A stretch of DNA of 64,000 bases from Pleomorphomonas sp. PLEO (GCF_041320595.1 NZ_CP166625.1:5082001-5146000); one strand, 5' to 3'. Counted from the stretch's first letter, positions 8,008 through 17,240 are shown. A program made the numbers and translations. The notes: generated by a model not told the origin, from the letters alone.

Positions 8008-9039
8008 ATGACGATCAAGACAATGCTGGCGCGGACGCTCGCCGCTGCCCTCTGCCTTTCCACCCTGCCCGCGTTCGCCCAGGAAACCGGCGATCCCGGC
8101 CCGGCCTTCGTCCAGTCGGCGCTCGCCGGCAAGAAGGTGGTGCTGATCCCGCTCGCCCTCGGCTTCGACCTCGCACAGGGCTGGAACCACTATATCGGCA
8201 GCGAAGTGCGCGGCTTCGGCGGCGTGTGGGAAACCCGCGATCCCAACTGGGATACGGCGGCCGGCGCCCAGGCGATCACCGATCTCATCTCTTCGGCCGA
8301 CAAGCCGGCGGCGATCCTCGTCCACACCCCCGACCTCACGTCCTACTCCAAGCTGTTCAAGCGCGCGCAGGACGCCGGCATCTTCGTGATCCAGGTCGAC
8401 AACCGCTCCAACTTCGCTTCCGATGCCTTCGTGGGTTCCAACTGGGAAACGCTCGGCGAGCTCGAAGCCAAGGCAGCCGTCGCAGCCTGCGGCGAGGGCT
8501 CGTCCAAGAAGATCGGTCTTATCCAGGGCGATCAGGTCAACTCGTCGTCGCTCGATCAGTATGCCGGCATCGCCAAGGTTCTGAAGGACCATCCGGACTT
8601 CGAGATCGTTGGTGCCCCCGATAGCAACTGGGACGTCACCACGGCCCGCAACGTGGCGACGACGCTGCTGCAGCAGCATCCGGAAGTCTGCTCCGTCATC
8701 GACTTCTGGGACAACACGGCCGCCGGCACCGCCGCCGCGATCCGCGACGCCGGCCTCACCGGCAAGGTCAAGCTGGTTACCACCGGCGGCGGCGAAGAGC
8801 TCGACTGCAAGGCGCTTGAGGATGGCACATTCCACGCCGTGGTCATGACCGACGTCAAGGGCCAGTCGCGCGACATCTCTGCGCTGCTCAAGTTCCTGCT
8901 CCAGTCCGGCCTCAAGCCCGGCCAGGCCAAGAGCTGGATCTACACGCTGGAGACCGCCACCACCAAGGCGGACCTCAAGCCCGGCACTTGCTGGAGTCTC
9001 AAAGACGTGCAGGCCGCCGAGGCGGCGCTCGCCAAGTAG
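8008..9039 (+). CDS. Sugar ABC transporter substrate-binding protein (RbsB-like)
   Basis: This 343-residue periplasmic binding protein has a signal peptide with likely cleavage after AFA at residue 24. The mature part resembles type 1 periplasmic sugar-binding proteins, with repeated DxxN/S segments such as FVIQVDNRSNF and the C-terminal TTGGGEELDC. The start at 8008 is chosen because AAGGA lies seven bases upstream and because it gives a proper signal peptide; an in-frame extension to 7903 does not. A stable hairpin follows the gene (9089-9116), which commonly allows higher expression of the binding protein than of the membrane parts. Confidence 0.95.
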   Translation: MTIKTMLARTLAAALCLSTLPAFAQETGDPGPAFVQSALAGKKVVLIPLALGFDLAQGWNHYIGSEVRGFGGVWETRDPNWDTAAGAQAITDLISSADKPAAILVHTPDLTSYSKLFKRAQDAGIFVIQVDNRSNFASDAFVGSNWETLGELEAKAAVAACGEGSSKKIGLIQGDQVNSSSLDQYAGIAKVLKDHPDFEIVGAPDSNWDVTTARNVATTLLQQHPEVCSVIDFWDNTAAGTAAAIRDAGLTGKVKLVTTGGGEELDCKALEDGTFHAVVMTDVKGQSRDISALLKFLLQSGLKPGQAKSWIYTLETATTKADLKPGTCWSLKDVQAAEAALAK

Positions 9040-9088
9040 GGCGCGCGAACTCTCCCTCTTCGAGCCGGGAGGATGACGCGCCTAAAGC

Positions 9089-9116
9089 GGAGGCGGCCGA
9101 GCCAGCGGCCGCCTCC
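9089..9116 (+). other. Intercistronic hairpin after binding-protein gene
   Basis: Perfect 11-base arms around a six-base loop lie 50 bases after the stop. No T run follows, so it is more likely an RNA-stabilising or partial-termination element than a full terminator. Confidence 0.6.
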
Positions 9117-9155
9117 ATCTATCGTTCTTCCTAAAGGACGCCCAAGCATCCCGGA

Positions 9156-9172
9156 CCGGCCGTGGCGGCCGG
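9156..9172 (+). other. Second intercistronic hairpin
   Basis: CCGGCCG and CGGCCGG arms flank a three-base loop 24 bases before the ATG of the permease-propeller fusion. It could limit translation or transcription into the fusion gene relative to the binding-protein gene. Confidence 0.45.
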
Positions 9173-9196
9173 CCGATCGATCAGGTGGAAGTTTCC

Positions 9197-11347
9197 ATGC
9201 GCCTACCCGAGAGCCTGTCGCGCCTCATCTACAACGCGATCCCCTCCCACCTCGTCGGCGAAATCCTAACCAAACGCTGGGCCGACAACCTCGTGCCCTT
9301 CCTGTTGCTCTCCGCCGTGATCATTATCTTCGGCACGGCGATCAACGGCTTCTTTGCGCCCGCCAGCCTGCTCGACACGACGCGCCAGCTCGGCGAATTC
9401 CTGATTGTGGTCATCGGCCTCACCATCGTCATGCTGGGTGGCGGCATCGATCTTTCCGTCGGCTCGATCTACGCACTGTCCGTGTTCATGTCGGTGGTCG
9501 GCATTTATCTGTGGGAGCTTCCGGCCTCGCTCGCCCTTGTCTTGGCGATCGCCACCGGCGGTCTGTGCGGCGCCTTCAATGGCATATTGATCGGCTATCT
9601 GCGCCTGCGCGCCTTCCTGACGACCCTGGTCACCTTGATCATGGGCCGATCACTCTATGACATCCTGATCATCTCCTGGGGCAAACAGCTGCAGATGTCG
9701 CCGGTCCTCAACGACCAGTTCGACTATATCGGCACCGGCTCTCTTGGTGGCCTGCCTGTGTCGATCCTGATCGCCGGCGCCTTCGCCCTCCTCGCCCACG
9801 TGCTGCTCAGCCGCTCGCGGCTCGGCTGGCATATCTCCGCCGTTGGTGGCTCGCGCCGCTCGGCCTATAACGCCGGCATTCCCGTGCGCCGCACGGTGTT
9901 TCTCACTTACGTCATCTCCGGCCTCAGCGCCGGCATCGCTGGCTTCCTGTTTGCGGCTCGTTTGTCGGGGGCAGGTCCTGGCACCGGCGCCGGTCTTGAG
10001 TTGGCTGCGCTGACCGCCGCCGTTGTCGGCGGCAATTCGCTGGGCGGAGGCCGCGGTTCGGTTGCCAAGGGCCTGATGGGCGCCATCGCCGTACTGACGA
10101 TGACCAACGGCCTGATCCGTCTGGGCTATGGCACGGGCTCCAATCAATTGGTGCTTGGCTTCATGCTGGCCTTTGCCGTGGTGCTCGACATCCGCTGGGC
10201 GAAGAACCGGCATAAGGTGCTGGCCGAGGTCTACGTGGCACCCACCCACCACCGCATGAGCGGAGAGGAATCGGCACTGCCGAACAGCGGCGGCGCCTAT
10301 GCCCTCAACAATCGCTTGTCCGAGGCCTCCCCCATCGCCCTTGGACAGGTTGAGGGACCGGAGGACGTGATCCTCGACGAGGACGGTAACCTCTATGCCG
10401 GCACCCGGCATGGCGAAATCGTCCGCTGGTTCGGGCCCGACTACAAGCGCTCGGAAGTGTTCGCCCATATCGGCGGCTTCCCGCTCGGTCTTGCCATGGA
10501 CCGCGACGGATCGATTAAGACCTGCGTCGGCGCCATGGGGCTCTACTCGATCGCCAGGGATGGCGAAGTGACGCGGCTTTCCACGGAGACCAACCGCTCC
10601 TGGCTGTCCGTCGTTGACGACGCCCGCCTGCGCGATCCCAACGATTGCGACATCGGCCCGGACGGCCGCGTCTGGTTCACCGATTCCACCACCCGCTATG
10701 ACGCCCACGACTGGGTGCTCGATTCCATCGAGAGCCGCCCGACCGGCCGCCTCCTCGTCTACGATCCGAAAACCGGCAAGACGAAGACGGTGCATGACGG
10801 GCTGCGCTACGCCAACGGCGTCTGCCTTGCCCATGACGGCCGTTCGATCCTGATCGCCGAAAGCTGGGCCTGCTCGGTGCACCGCTACTGGATCGAAGGG
10901 CCGAAGGCCGGCACCATGGAATGCCTGATCGCCGACATGCCCGGCTACCCCGACAACATCAACCGCGCCTCCGACGGAAGCTACTGGATGGCCTGGCTCG
11001 GCGTGCGCACCCCCACTTTCGACTTGTCGCTACGCCACCCCGGCTTTCGCAAGCGGATGACCCGCCGCCTGCCGGGCGACGACTGGCTGTTCCCCAACAT
11101 CAACAGCGGCGGCGTCATCAAGTTCGACGAGACCGGGCGCATCGTCGGCACACTCGGCGACCTCACCGGCATGAACCATCCGATGGTCACCTCAATGCGC
11201 GAGCACAAGGGCGAGCTGTTCATCGGCGGCATCCTCAACAACCGTATCGGCCGGTTCAAGATTCCCGGTGCCGATCCGGAATGGACGAGTTGGAAATCCT
11301 ACTGGTCCGGCAAGCCAGAAGCCGTTCATGTTGAAGGGAGGGCTTGA
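9197..11347 (+). CDS. Fusion of CUT2 sugar permease with SMP-30/strictosidine-synthase-like beta-propeller
   Basis: This 716-residue protein joins two modules. Residues 1-340 are a CUT2 permease (about ten membrane segments, motif GGGIDLSVGSI near 80, AAVVGGNSLGGGRGS near 275). After a polar linker, residues from about 370 to the end resemble the SMP-30/gluconolactonase/strictosidine synthase propeller superfamily, shown by VEGPEDVILDEDGNLYAGT, NDCDIGPDGRVWFTD, YANGVCLAHDGRSILIAES and PGYPDNINRASDGSYWMAW. The frame is continuous with no stop between modules. AGGTGGA lies seven bases before the ATG at 9197; a GTG at 9185 is possible. If the permease has the usual cytoplasmic C-terminus, the propeller faces the cytoplasm and could act on the sugar as it enters. 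That role is inference. Confidence 0.92.
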   Translation: MRLPESLSRLIYNAIPSHLVGEILTKRWADNLVPFLLLSAVIIIFGTAINGFFAPASLLDTTRQLGEFLIVVIGLTIVMLGGGIDLSVGSIYALSVFMSVVGIYLWELPASLALVLAIATGGLCGAFNGILIGYLRLRAFLTTLVTLIMGRSLYDILIISWGKQLQMSPVLNDQFDYIGTGSLGGLPVSILIAGAFALLAHVLLSRSRLGWHISAVGGSRRSAYNAGIPVRRTVFLTYVISGLSAGIAGFLFAARLSGAGPGTGAGLELAALTAAVVGGNSLGGGRGSVAKGLMGAIAVLTMTNGLIRLGYGTGSNQLVLGFMLAFAVVLDIRWAKNRHKVLAEVYVAPTHHRMSGEESALPNSGGAYALNNRLSEASPIALGQVEGPEDVILDEDGNLYAGTRHGEIVRWFGPDYKRSEVFAHIGGFPLGLAMDRDGSIKTCVGAMGLYSIARDGEVTRLSTETNRSWLSVVDDARLRDPNDCDIGPDGRVWFTDSTTRYDAHDWVLDSIESRPTGRLLVYDPKTGKTKTVHDGLRYANGVCLAHDGRSILIAESWACSVHRYWIEGPKAGTMECLIADMPGYPDNINRASDGSYWMAWLGVRTPTFDLSLRHPGFRKRMTRRLPGDDWLFPNINSGGVIKFDETGRIVGTLGDLTGMNHPMVTSMREHKGELFIGGILNNRIGRFKIPGADPEWTSWKSYWSGKPEAVHVEGRA

Positions 11348-11349
11348 AC

Positions 11350-12429
11350 ATGTGGTGGGATGCCCTTCTCGATCCCTTCCGCGGCAAGGCCGTTACCATT
11401 CCCCCGATGGATGGTGCCTTCCGGCCCAACACGCTTCTTGAGACCGCCGAGACCTTCTCCGAGGCGGCGCACCCCGAGGCATTGCTCGTTCATGAGGGTC
11501 GGCTTTTGGTTGCCTCCGGAGCCGACCTCCTCGCCTTCCCGCTGGAAGGTGGCGCTCCAGTACCGCTCATCCGCTTCGAAACTGCGATCTCGGCTCTGGC
11601 GGCCTTCCCTGACGGTGGCCTCGCCGTTGGCCTCGTGGCCGGTGAAGTTCGCCTGTCTGGCGGTCGTTTCGACGGTCGCGTCATTACCGAAGTGGCCGGA
11701 CGCCGCATTCATGCGCCAACGGCTCTCGCGACGCTTGGAGAAGGCGTCCTTTATATCGCCGATGGCTCAGCCCGCTTTTCCGCCGACGACTGGCAGAGCG
11801 ATTTGATGGCGCAAGGGGCAAGTGGCGCCGTATTGCGGCTTGATCTTGTCGAGGGCGACGGCCGCATTCTTGCCGAAGGCCTCGCCTGGCCGGCCGGTCT
11901 GCTGATCGAGCCCGACCGATCGGTGATCGTCTCGGAAGCTTCGCGCCATAGGCTCTTGCGCATCACCGGCGATGGCCGGTCAAAGCCGCAGCCGGTGCTG
12001 TCCAACCTGCCGGGATATCCGGCCCGGCTGGCGCGCGCGACCGGTGGCGGTGCGTGGCTGGCGCTGATGGCGCCCCGCAACCGCCTCGTCGAGCTGGTCC
12101 TCACCGAGCGTGCCTATCGCGAGGACATGATGGCTACGGTTCCTCGCGATCTCTGGATCGCGCCGCAGATGAGTTCGGGCAACTCTTTCCTCGAACCGCT
12201 GCAGTGCGGAGGCGTCGTCACCATGGGCGTCCGCAAGCCCTGGGCGCCAGGGCGCTCCTATGGCCTGATCGCCCGCCTCGACGATCATTTCCGGCCAATA
12301 TGCAGCCTGCACAGCCGAGCCGACGGCCGCCGTCACGGCATTCGCGACATGGCGGAAATTGGCGGCGTACTGTTCGCCGCGTCTCGCGGCGGCAATGTCG
12401 TCCTCGAAATCGAGACAGGTGCGGCATGA
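11350..12429 (+). CDS. SMP-30/strictosidine-synthase-like beta-propeller protein
   Basis: This 359-residue soluble protein has repeated propeller-blade segments, for example LVHEGRLLVASGADLLAF, GEGVLYIADGSARFS, GLLIEPDRSVIVSEASRHRL and GYPARLARATGGGAWLALM. It belongs to the same broad superfamily as the C-terminal part of the upstream fusion, so two propellers are encoded side by side. No signal peptide is visible, so it is probably cytoplasmic. GGGAGGG lies nine bases before the ATG at 11350; a TTG at 11344 overlapping the previous stop is the alternative. The 3' end overlaps the ATPase start (ATGA). Likely a lactonase or hydrolase acting on the transported compound; the chemistry is not known. 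Confidence 0.85.
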   Translation: MWWDALLDPFRGKAVTIPPMDGAFRPNTLLETAETFSEAAHPEALLVHEGRLLVASGADLLAFPLEGGAPVPLIRFETAISALAAFPDGGLAVGLVAGEVRLSGGRFDGRVITEVAGRRIHAPTALATLGEGVLYIADGSARFSADDWQSDLMAQGASGAVLRLDLVEGDGRILAEGLAWPAGLLIEPDRSVIVSEASRHRLLRITGDGRSKPQPVLSNLPGYPARLARATGGGAWLALMAPRNRLVELVLTERAYREDMMATVPRDLWIAPQMSSGNSFLEPLQCGGVVTMGVRKPWAPGRSYGLIARLDDHFRPICSLHSRADGRRHGIRDMAEIGGVLFAASRGGNVVLEIETGAA

Positions 12430-13913
12430 CGCTGATCGAAACGCGCGCCCTATCCAAAAGCTATCGCGGCAACCTCGCCGTCGACGCCGTTGATTTCGAC
12501 ATCGCCGAGGGTGAAGTCCATGCCCTTCTCGGCGAAAATGGCGCCGGCAAGTCGACACTGACCAAGATGATCGCCGGCGTGGTGTCACCGTCGTCGGGCG
12601 AGATCCTGCTGGATGGCAAGCCGGTCAGCTTCAGCGGCCCGGCCGATGCGCTGAAGCAGGGCATCGCCATGGTATTTCAGGAAACCTCGCTGGTGCCGTC
12701 GATGACGGTGGCGCAGAACCTGTATCTCGGTGATGAGAAGTTCCTGAATCGGCTGCGCGGCGTCGCCATTTCGGCGCAGCAATTCCTGCAATCGCTCAAT
12801 TTCACCGTCGACCCGACGGCGACGGTCGCCACTCTCGGCGCCGCCAAGCGTCAGATGGTGGAGATCGCCCGTGCCGTGCGCCTGAAAGCGCGCATCATCA
12901 TTTTCGACGAGCCGACGGCGACGCTGACGCCGGAGGAGAAGCGGCATTTCTTCGCCCTCATCCGGCGGCTCAAGGAACGCAAGGTGGCGGTGATCTTCAT
13001 CAGCCATGCCCTTGAGGAAGCGCTGCAGATTTCCGACCGCATCACCGTGATGCGCGACGGCACTCGCGTCATCACCGACGTCACGGCCAACTTCACGCGC
13101 GAGAGCATCGTCCGCGCCATGGTCGGCCGTACACTCGCCAGCGGCGAGGCGGCGCGTAGGACGGCCGTTCGCCCGGCGGGCGACAAGGTGCTGTCGGTCC
13201 AGGACCTATCCATGGGGGCGATCGTCAAGAACACCTCGTTCTCGATCTTCTCCGGCCAGATCACCGGCCTATTCGGTTTGGTTGGCTCGGGGCGCACCGA
13301 GACGGCCAAGATCGTTGCCGGCGTGATGAAACGCGACTTCAACCGGGGTGGCGAGGTGGCGCTCGACGGCCAGCCGGTGCGCTACAACACACCAAGGCCG
13401 GCAATGCGCGACGGCATCGTCTATGTCACCGAGGACAGGAAGCTCGAAGGCTTCTTCGAGACCATGTCGATTGCCGAGAATTTCTATTCGGGCCACCTGG
13501 CCGCCGACCAGAACAAGCTACCGGTCGTCAGCCGGGCCGAGATGACTCGCCTCGCCGAAAGCTGGAGCCGGACGCTATCGATCCGCGCCATCAATCCGGA
13601 TGCCCGCGTCGTCGAACTCTCCGGCGGAAATCAGCAGAAGGTGGTGATCGGCAAGGGGCTCGTTCAGAAGCCGCGCCTCGTCATCTTCGACGAACCGACG
13701 CGCGGCGTCGATGTGGCGGCGATCGCCGAGATCCATCACCTGATCGAAAAGCTTGCCGACGATGGCCTGGCGGTGGTGGTGATCTCCTCCTATCTGCCGG
13801 AAATCCTGAAACTCTCCGACCGCATCTTGGTCTGCCGCCAGGGTCGAGTGGTCGAGGAATTCTCCCCGCTGGACGCCAGCGAGGAGCGCATCATGTACGC
13901 CTCCGTCCACTGA
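12426..13913 (+). CDS. Sugar ABC transporter ATP-binding protein (CUT2/RbsA type)
   Basis: This 495-residue duplicated ATPase powers the second sugar transporter. The first domain has Walker A GENGAGKST at residues 36-44, an unusual signature region LGAAKRQMVEIARAV and Walker B IIIFDEPTATL. The second has the usual degenerate Walker A GLVGSGRTE, signature LSGGNQQK and Walker B VIFDEPTRGVDV. Length is normal. The start at 12426 overlaps the propeller stop by four bases, which ties the propeller protein to the transporter. The next gene starts 36 bases after the stop, so transcription may continue into the aminotransferase. Confidence 0.95.
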   Translation: MTLIETRALSKSYRGNLAVDAVDFDIAEGEVHALLGENGAGKSTLTKMIAGVVSPSSGEILLDGKPVSFSGPADALKQGIAMVFQETSLVPSMTVAQNLYLGDEKFLNRLRGVAISAQQFLQSLNFTVDPTATVATLGAAKRQMVEIARAVRLKARIIIFDEPTATLTPEEKRHFFALIRRLKERKVAVIFISHALEEALQISDRITVMRDGTRVITDVTANFTRESIVRAMVGRTLASGEAARRTAVRPAGDKVLSVQDLSMGAIVKNTSFSIFSGQITGLFGLVGSGRTETAKIVAGVMKRDFNRGGEVALDGQPVRYNTPRPAMRDGIVYVTEDRKLEGFFETMSIAENFYSGHLAADQNKLPVVSRAEMTRLAESWSRTLSIRAINPDARVVELSGGNQQKVVIGKGLVQKPRLVIFDEPTRGVDVAAIAEIHHLIEKLADDGLAVVVISSYLPEILKLSDRILVCRQGRVVEEFSPLDASEERIMYASVH

Positions 13914-13948
13914 AGACAGAGCGCAACGACAAGAGGAAAGCCAAGACG

Positions 13949-14794
13949 ATGTCCCGTATCTGGACCTACTATCACGGCGCCTGGCACGAGGGCGACGTGC
14001 GCGTGCTCGGCGCCAACTCGCACGCCACCTGGCTGGGCTCGCTCGTGTTCGATGGCGCCCGCGCTTTCGAAGGCGTTGCGCCCGACCTCGACCTGCACGC
14101 GGCGCGCGTCAACCAGTCGGCCAAGAACCTCGGCCTCGAACCGACGCTCACCGACGCCGAAATCATCGGCCTGACGCAGGATGGCCTGAAGAAGTTCGGA
14201 CCGAATCCGGCCGTCTACATCCGGCCAATGTACTGGGCCGAGGAAGGCGACTCCTCGGTGGTTGCCCCCGACCCCGCCTCGACCGACTTCGCGCTCTGCC
14301 TAGAGGAAATGCCGATGGTCGAGCCGAAGGGCTTCACCATCACCACGACACGCTTCCGTCGCCCGACGGTGGAATGCATGCCGACCAATGCCAAGGCGGC
14401 GTGCCTGTATCCCAACAACGCCCGCATGATCCGCGAGGCGCGCGGCAAGGGTTTCCACAACGCGCTGGTGCAAGACTTCGCCGGCAACGTCGCCGAGCTC
14501 GCCACCGCCAACGTCTTCCTGGTGAAAGGCGGTGAATATTTCACGCCGGTTCCGAACGGAACGTTCCTGGCTGGCATCACCCGCAAGCGCGTCATCGGCC
14601 TGCTGCGCGAGGCTGGCGAGACCGTCCACGAGATCACGCTGTCGGTCGACGACTTCCGCGCCGCCGACGAGATCTTCTCGACCGGCAATATCTCCAAGGT
14701 GGTGCCGGTGATCGGCTTTGACGACAAGACGCTGGCCTTCGGCCCCAAGGGACGCAAGGCGCGCGAACTCTATTGGGCCTGGGCCCATCGCTGA
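13949..14794 (+). CDS. Class IV aminotransferase (branched-chain amino acid aminotransferase-like)
   Basis: This 281-residue PLP-dependent enzyme is similar to branched-chain aminotransferases and related class IV enzymes such as D-amino-acid transaminase. The expected Schiff-base lysine is K149 in PTNAKAACLYPNN, and the cofactor-binding region EVAELATANVF-like segment follows (VAELATANVFLVK). GAGGAAAG precedes the ATG. In other organisms this compact type is found outside ilv operons, so the substrate may not be leucine, isoleucine or valine. It is the first of four same-strand genes with short gaps; the preceding ATPase is only 36 bases away. Confidence 0.88.
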   Translation: MSRIWTYYHGAWHEGDVRVLGANSHATWLGSLVFDGARAFEGVAPDLDLHAARVNQSAKNLGLEPTLTDAEIIGLTQDGLKKFGPNPAVYIRPMYWAEEGDSSVVAPDPASTDFALCLEEMPMVEPKGFTITTTRFRRPTVECMPTNAKAACLYPNNARMIREARGKGFHNALVQDFAGNVAELATANVFLVKGGEYFTPVPNGTFLAGITRKRVIGLLREAGETVHEITLSVDDFRAADEIFSTGNISKVVPVIGFDDKTLAFGPKGRKARELYWAWAHR

Positions 14795-14803
14795 GGATAG
14801 ATC

Positions 14804-15208
14804 ATGACGACCGTGAAACTCTGGACCGACGCCGAAGTCGAAGCCAACCCGCGCATCAAGGCGGTGTTTGACGATATCCGCGCCACCCGCAAGTCTGATT
14901 TCGTCAACAATTTCTGGCGCGGCCTCGCCAACCAGCCGCAGTTGCTCGAACGCACCTGGGCGAGTCTGAAGGAAGTGATGGTGGCGCCGGGCGAGCTGTC
15001 ACCGGTGGTCAAGGAGATGATCTACGTCGCCGTATCCACGGTGAACGGCTGCAGCTATTGCATCCACTCGCACACCGCTCAGGCCAAAGCCAAGGGCATG
15101 ACGGAGGGCATGCACGCCGAACTCCTGTCGGTGATCGGCATGGCCTCGGAGACCAACGCCGTCGTGCAGGCGTTGCAGATCCCGGTCGATCCGGAATTCC
15201 AGGTCTGA
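14804..15208 (+). CDS. Carboxymuconolactone decarboxylase/AhpD-family protein
   Basis: This 134-residue protein has the AhpD-type redox motif C83-S-Y-C86 followed by H90, with E71 upstream as expected for the peroxidase-type proton relay. Such proteins act as alkylhydroperoxidases or thiol-dependent reductases in the cytoplasm rather than as true decarboxylases when the CxxC is present. It lies nine bases after the aminotransferase and fifteen before the quinone oxidoreductase, so the three are likely cotranscribed and may serve oxidative-stress protection. Confidence 0.9.
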   Translation: MTTVKLWTDAEVEANPRIKAVFDDIRATRKSDFVNNFWRGLANQPQLLERTWASLKEVMVAPGELSPVVKEMIYVAVSTVNGCSYCIHSHTAQAKAKGMTEGMHAELLSVIGMASETNAVVQALQIPVDPEFQV

Positions 15209-15222
15209 CGGGGTAGACAAAA

Positions 15223-16197
15223 ATGTCGAAAGCCATGCTGCTCGACGCTCCCGGTGGTCCGGAGGCGCTGAGCTGGGAGGAAGTTGCCGACCGCGCGCCG
15301 GCAGCCGGCGAAGTCGTCGTGCGTCACACCGCCGTCGGCGTCAACTTCATCGATACCTATTATCGGTCCGGCCTCTATGCCTGGCCGGAGGCACCGCTCG
15401 TCGTCGGCGCCGAAGCGGCCGGTGTTGTGGAAAGCATCGGCACGAACGTGGAGGGGCTGAAGCCGGGTGACCGCGTCGCCTATACGACCCCGCTCGGCGC
15501 ATACCGCGAACGGCGCATTATAGCCGCCGACCGGCTGGTGAAGCTGCCCGATGGCGTTTCCGATGAGATTGCCGCCACCGTCATGCTGAAGGGGCTGACG
15601 GTACAGTATCTCGTGACCTCAACCTTCCAGGTGAAAGCCGGCGACGTGGCGCTGGTGCATGCGGCGGCCGGTGGCGTTGGTCTTCTGATGGGGCAGTGGC
15701 TGAAGGCGCTCGGCGCCACGACCATCGGCACCGTCGGCTCGCCGGAAAAGGCCGAACTCGCCCTCGCGCATGGCTATGACCATGTCATCGACTACCGCCG
15801 CGACGACTTCGTGGCGACGGCGCTTGGTGTGACCGATGGCCGCGGCTGCGATGTGGTCTACGACAGCGTCGGTCGTGACACTTGGGCCGGCTCACTGAAA
15901 TGTCTGAGGAAGCGCGGCGCCTTCGTCTCCTTTGGCCAGTCGTCGGGGCCGATCGAAGGCTTTTCGCTGTCCATGCTGGCTCAGGGTGGCTCGCTTTCCG
16001 CCTCCCGACCCATGTTGTTCCACTTCATCGAGGAGCGGGCTGAACTGGAGGCACGCGCCGCCGACCTTTTCGGCCGCCTCGCCTCCGGCGCGGTGACGGC
16101 CGAAGTGCGCCAGCGCTTCCCGCTGGTGGCGGCCGCTGATGCCCATCGCGCCCTCGAGGGACGGGCAACGACCGGCGCATCGGTTCTCACGGTATAA
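15223..16197 (+). CDS. NADPH:quinone reductase (zeta-crystallin/Qor-like MDR family)
   Basis: This 324-residue zinc-independent medium-chain dehydrogenase has a GroES-like N-terminal part (GVNFIDTYYRSGLY at about 40) and a Rossmann motif AAAGGVGLLMGQ near residue 145. Y45 within FIDTYYRSG and the DRVAY segment match quinone oxidoreductase 1 proteins. It reduces quinones or enones with NADPH in the cytoplasm. It follows the AhpD-like gene closely, and a hairpin without a T run lies just after its stop. Confidence 0.92.
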   Translation: MSKAMLLDAPGGPEALSWEEVADRAPAAGEVVVRHTAVGVNFIDTYYRSGLYAWPEAPLVVGAEAAGVVESIGTNVEGLKPGDRVAYTTPLGAYRERRIIAADRLVKLPDGVSDEIAATVMLKGLTVQYLVTSTFQVKAGDVALVHAAAGGVGLLMGQWLKALGATTIGTVGSPEKAELALAHGYDHVIDYRRDDFVATALGVTDGRGCDVVYDSVGRDTWAGSLKCLRKRGAFVSFGQSSGPIEGFSLSMLAQGGSLSASRPMLFHFIEERAELEARAADLFGRLASGAVTAEVRQRFPLVAAADAHRALEGRATTGASVLTV

Positions 16198-16201
16198 GGC
16201 A

Positions 16202-16223
16202 GCCGTCCCTTGAGAGGGGCGGC
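16202..16223 (+). other. Hairpin after quinone reductase gene
   Basis: Eight-base arms with one G-T pair and a six-base loop begin four bases after the stop. There is no T run, so it is at best a weak terminator before the LysR gene. Confidence 0.35.
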
Positions 16224-16268
16224 CGGGGCGTGTAGGACGTAAGGCTCATCCCCAACCGGGAGCGGGCC

Positions 16269-17192
16269 ATGGACGACAGGCTGCTGCAGAGCTTCATGAC
16301 GGTCGCCGAATGCGGCAGCTTCACCATTGCCGCCGACAAGCTGTCGATCACCCAGTCGGCGCTATCACGCCAGATCCAGAGCATCGAGCAGACGCTGGGG
16401 GTGGAGCTGTTCGAGCGGATGGGCAAGAAGATCCGCGTGTCACCCGAAGGCGAAGCGCTGCGCGCCCGCATCAACGAAGTTCTGATCGCCACCAAGAACC
16501 TGCGCCTCTCCGCCGAGGAATTGAAGAAGGGCGAGGCGGGCGTGCTTAAGGTCGGCGCCTGCTCGCAGCTCATCGAGCGCTATTTCCCGGATTTCTTGCG
16601 TGAATGGCAGGCCGAGCACCCACGTGTCGATATTCGCCTTGAGGAAGGTGGCGGCGCTGACCTCGATGCCAAGCTGATGTCGGGCGTGGTGCAGCTCACC
16701 ATCAACGCCTCGAGCTACGCCCGCCGGCCAGACGTCGATGCAAAACCTCTTTGCCATCTCGCAGTGCTGGCTATTGGCGCCGCGGAACGCATTGGCAGTG
16801 GTGGCGCGCCGATCGACATAGCCGAGGTCTGTGCTCACCCTCTGCTGCTGCTCAATCGTCGCCACGTCAGCCGGGAAATGTTCGACGCCGCCTGCCGACT
16901 GACCGGCCTCGATCCCCGCATCGCCCTCGAAAGCGGCTCGCCGCACACCGTGTTTTCCATGGCGATCGGCAACGTCGGGGTCGCCGTACTGCCCTCGTCG
17001 ATCCGGGCGCTGAAAACCAACCTCACGGTGCGGCCAATTGCTATTGAGGGGCGGCCAGTCGAGTTCGAAATTTCCGCTATCTGGTCACGCTCGACGCCTC
17101 TGCCCGCCTATGGCCGTCGCTTCGTCGACGCACTGGCGGCTCATATCGCGCGGGAGCAAGACGGCAACTCGGGTACTGCCGCGGTTGCCTGA
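16269..17192 (+). CDS. LysR-family transcriptional regulator
   Basis: This 307-residue regulator has the N-terminal winged helix at about residues 3-60 (CGSFTIAADKLSITQSALSR and LGVELFERMGKKI), followed by a LysR substrate-binding domain. GGGAG precedes the ATG at a good distance. It is on the same strand and 71 bases downstream of the quinone reductase rather than divergent from a target, so its regulon is not evident. A terminator follows its stop. Confidence 0.95.
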   Translation: MDDRLLQSFMTVAECGSFTIAADKLSITQSALSRQIQSIEQTLGVELFERMGKKIRVSPEGEALRARINEVLIATKNLRLSAEELKKGEAGVLKVGACSQLIERYFPDFLREWQAEHPRVDIRLEEGGGADLDAKLMSGVVQLTINASSYARRPDVDAKPLCHLAVLAIGAAERIGSGGAPIDIAEVCAHPLLLLNRRHVSREMFDAACRLTGLDPRIALESGSPHTVFSMAIGNVGVAVLPSSIRALKTNLTVRPIAIEGRPVEFEISAIWSRSTPLPAYGRRFVDALAAHIAREQDGNSGTAAVA

Positions 17193-17240
17193 CCGCGACT
17201 ACTCTTCGCCCACTATGGCCGGAGATAGACTTCCGGCAGT

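Noticed and set aside
6859-8835. Long minus-strand open frame (658 codons) across the permease and binding protein genes
   Set aside because: It is antisense to two well-recognised genes, has a low-complexity His/Asp/Arg-rich composition typical of GC-rich shadow frames, and matches no family.
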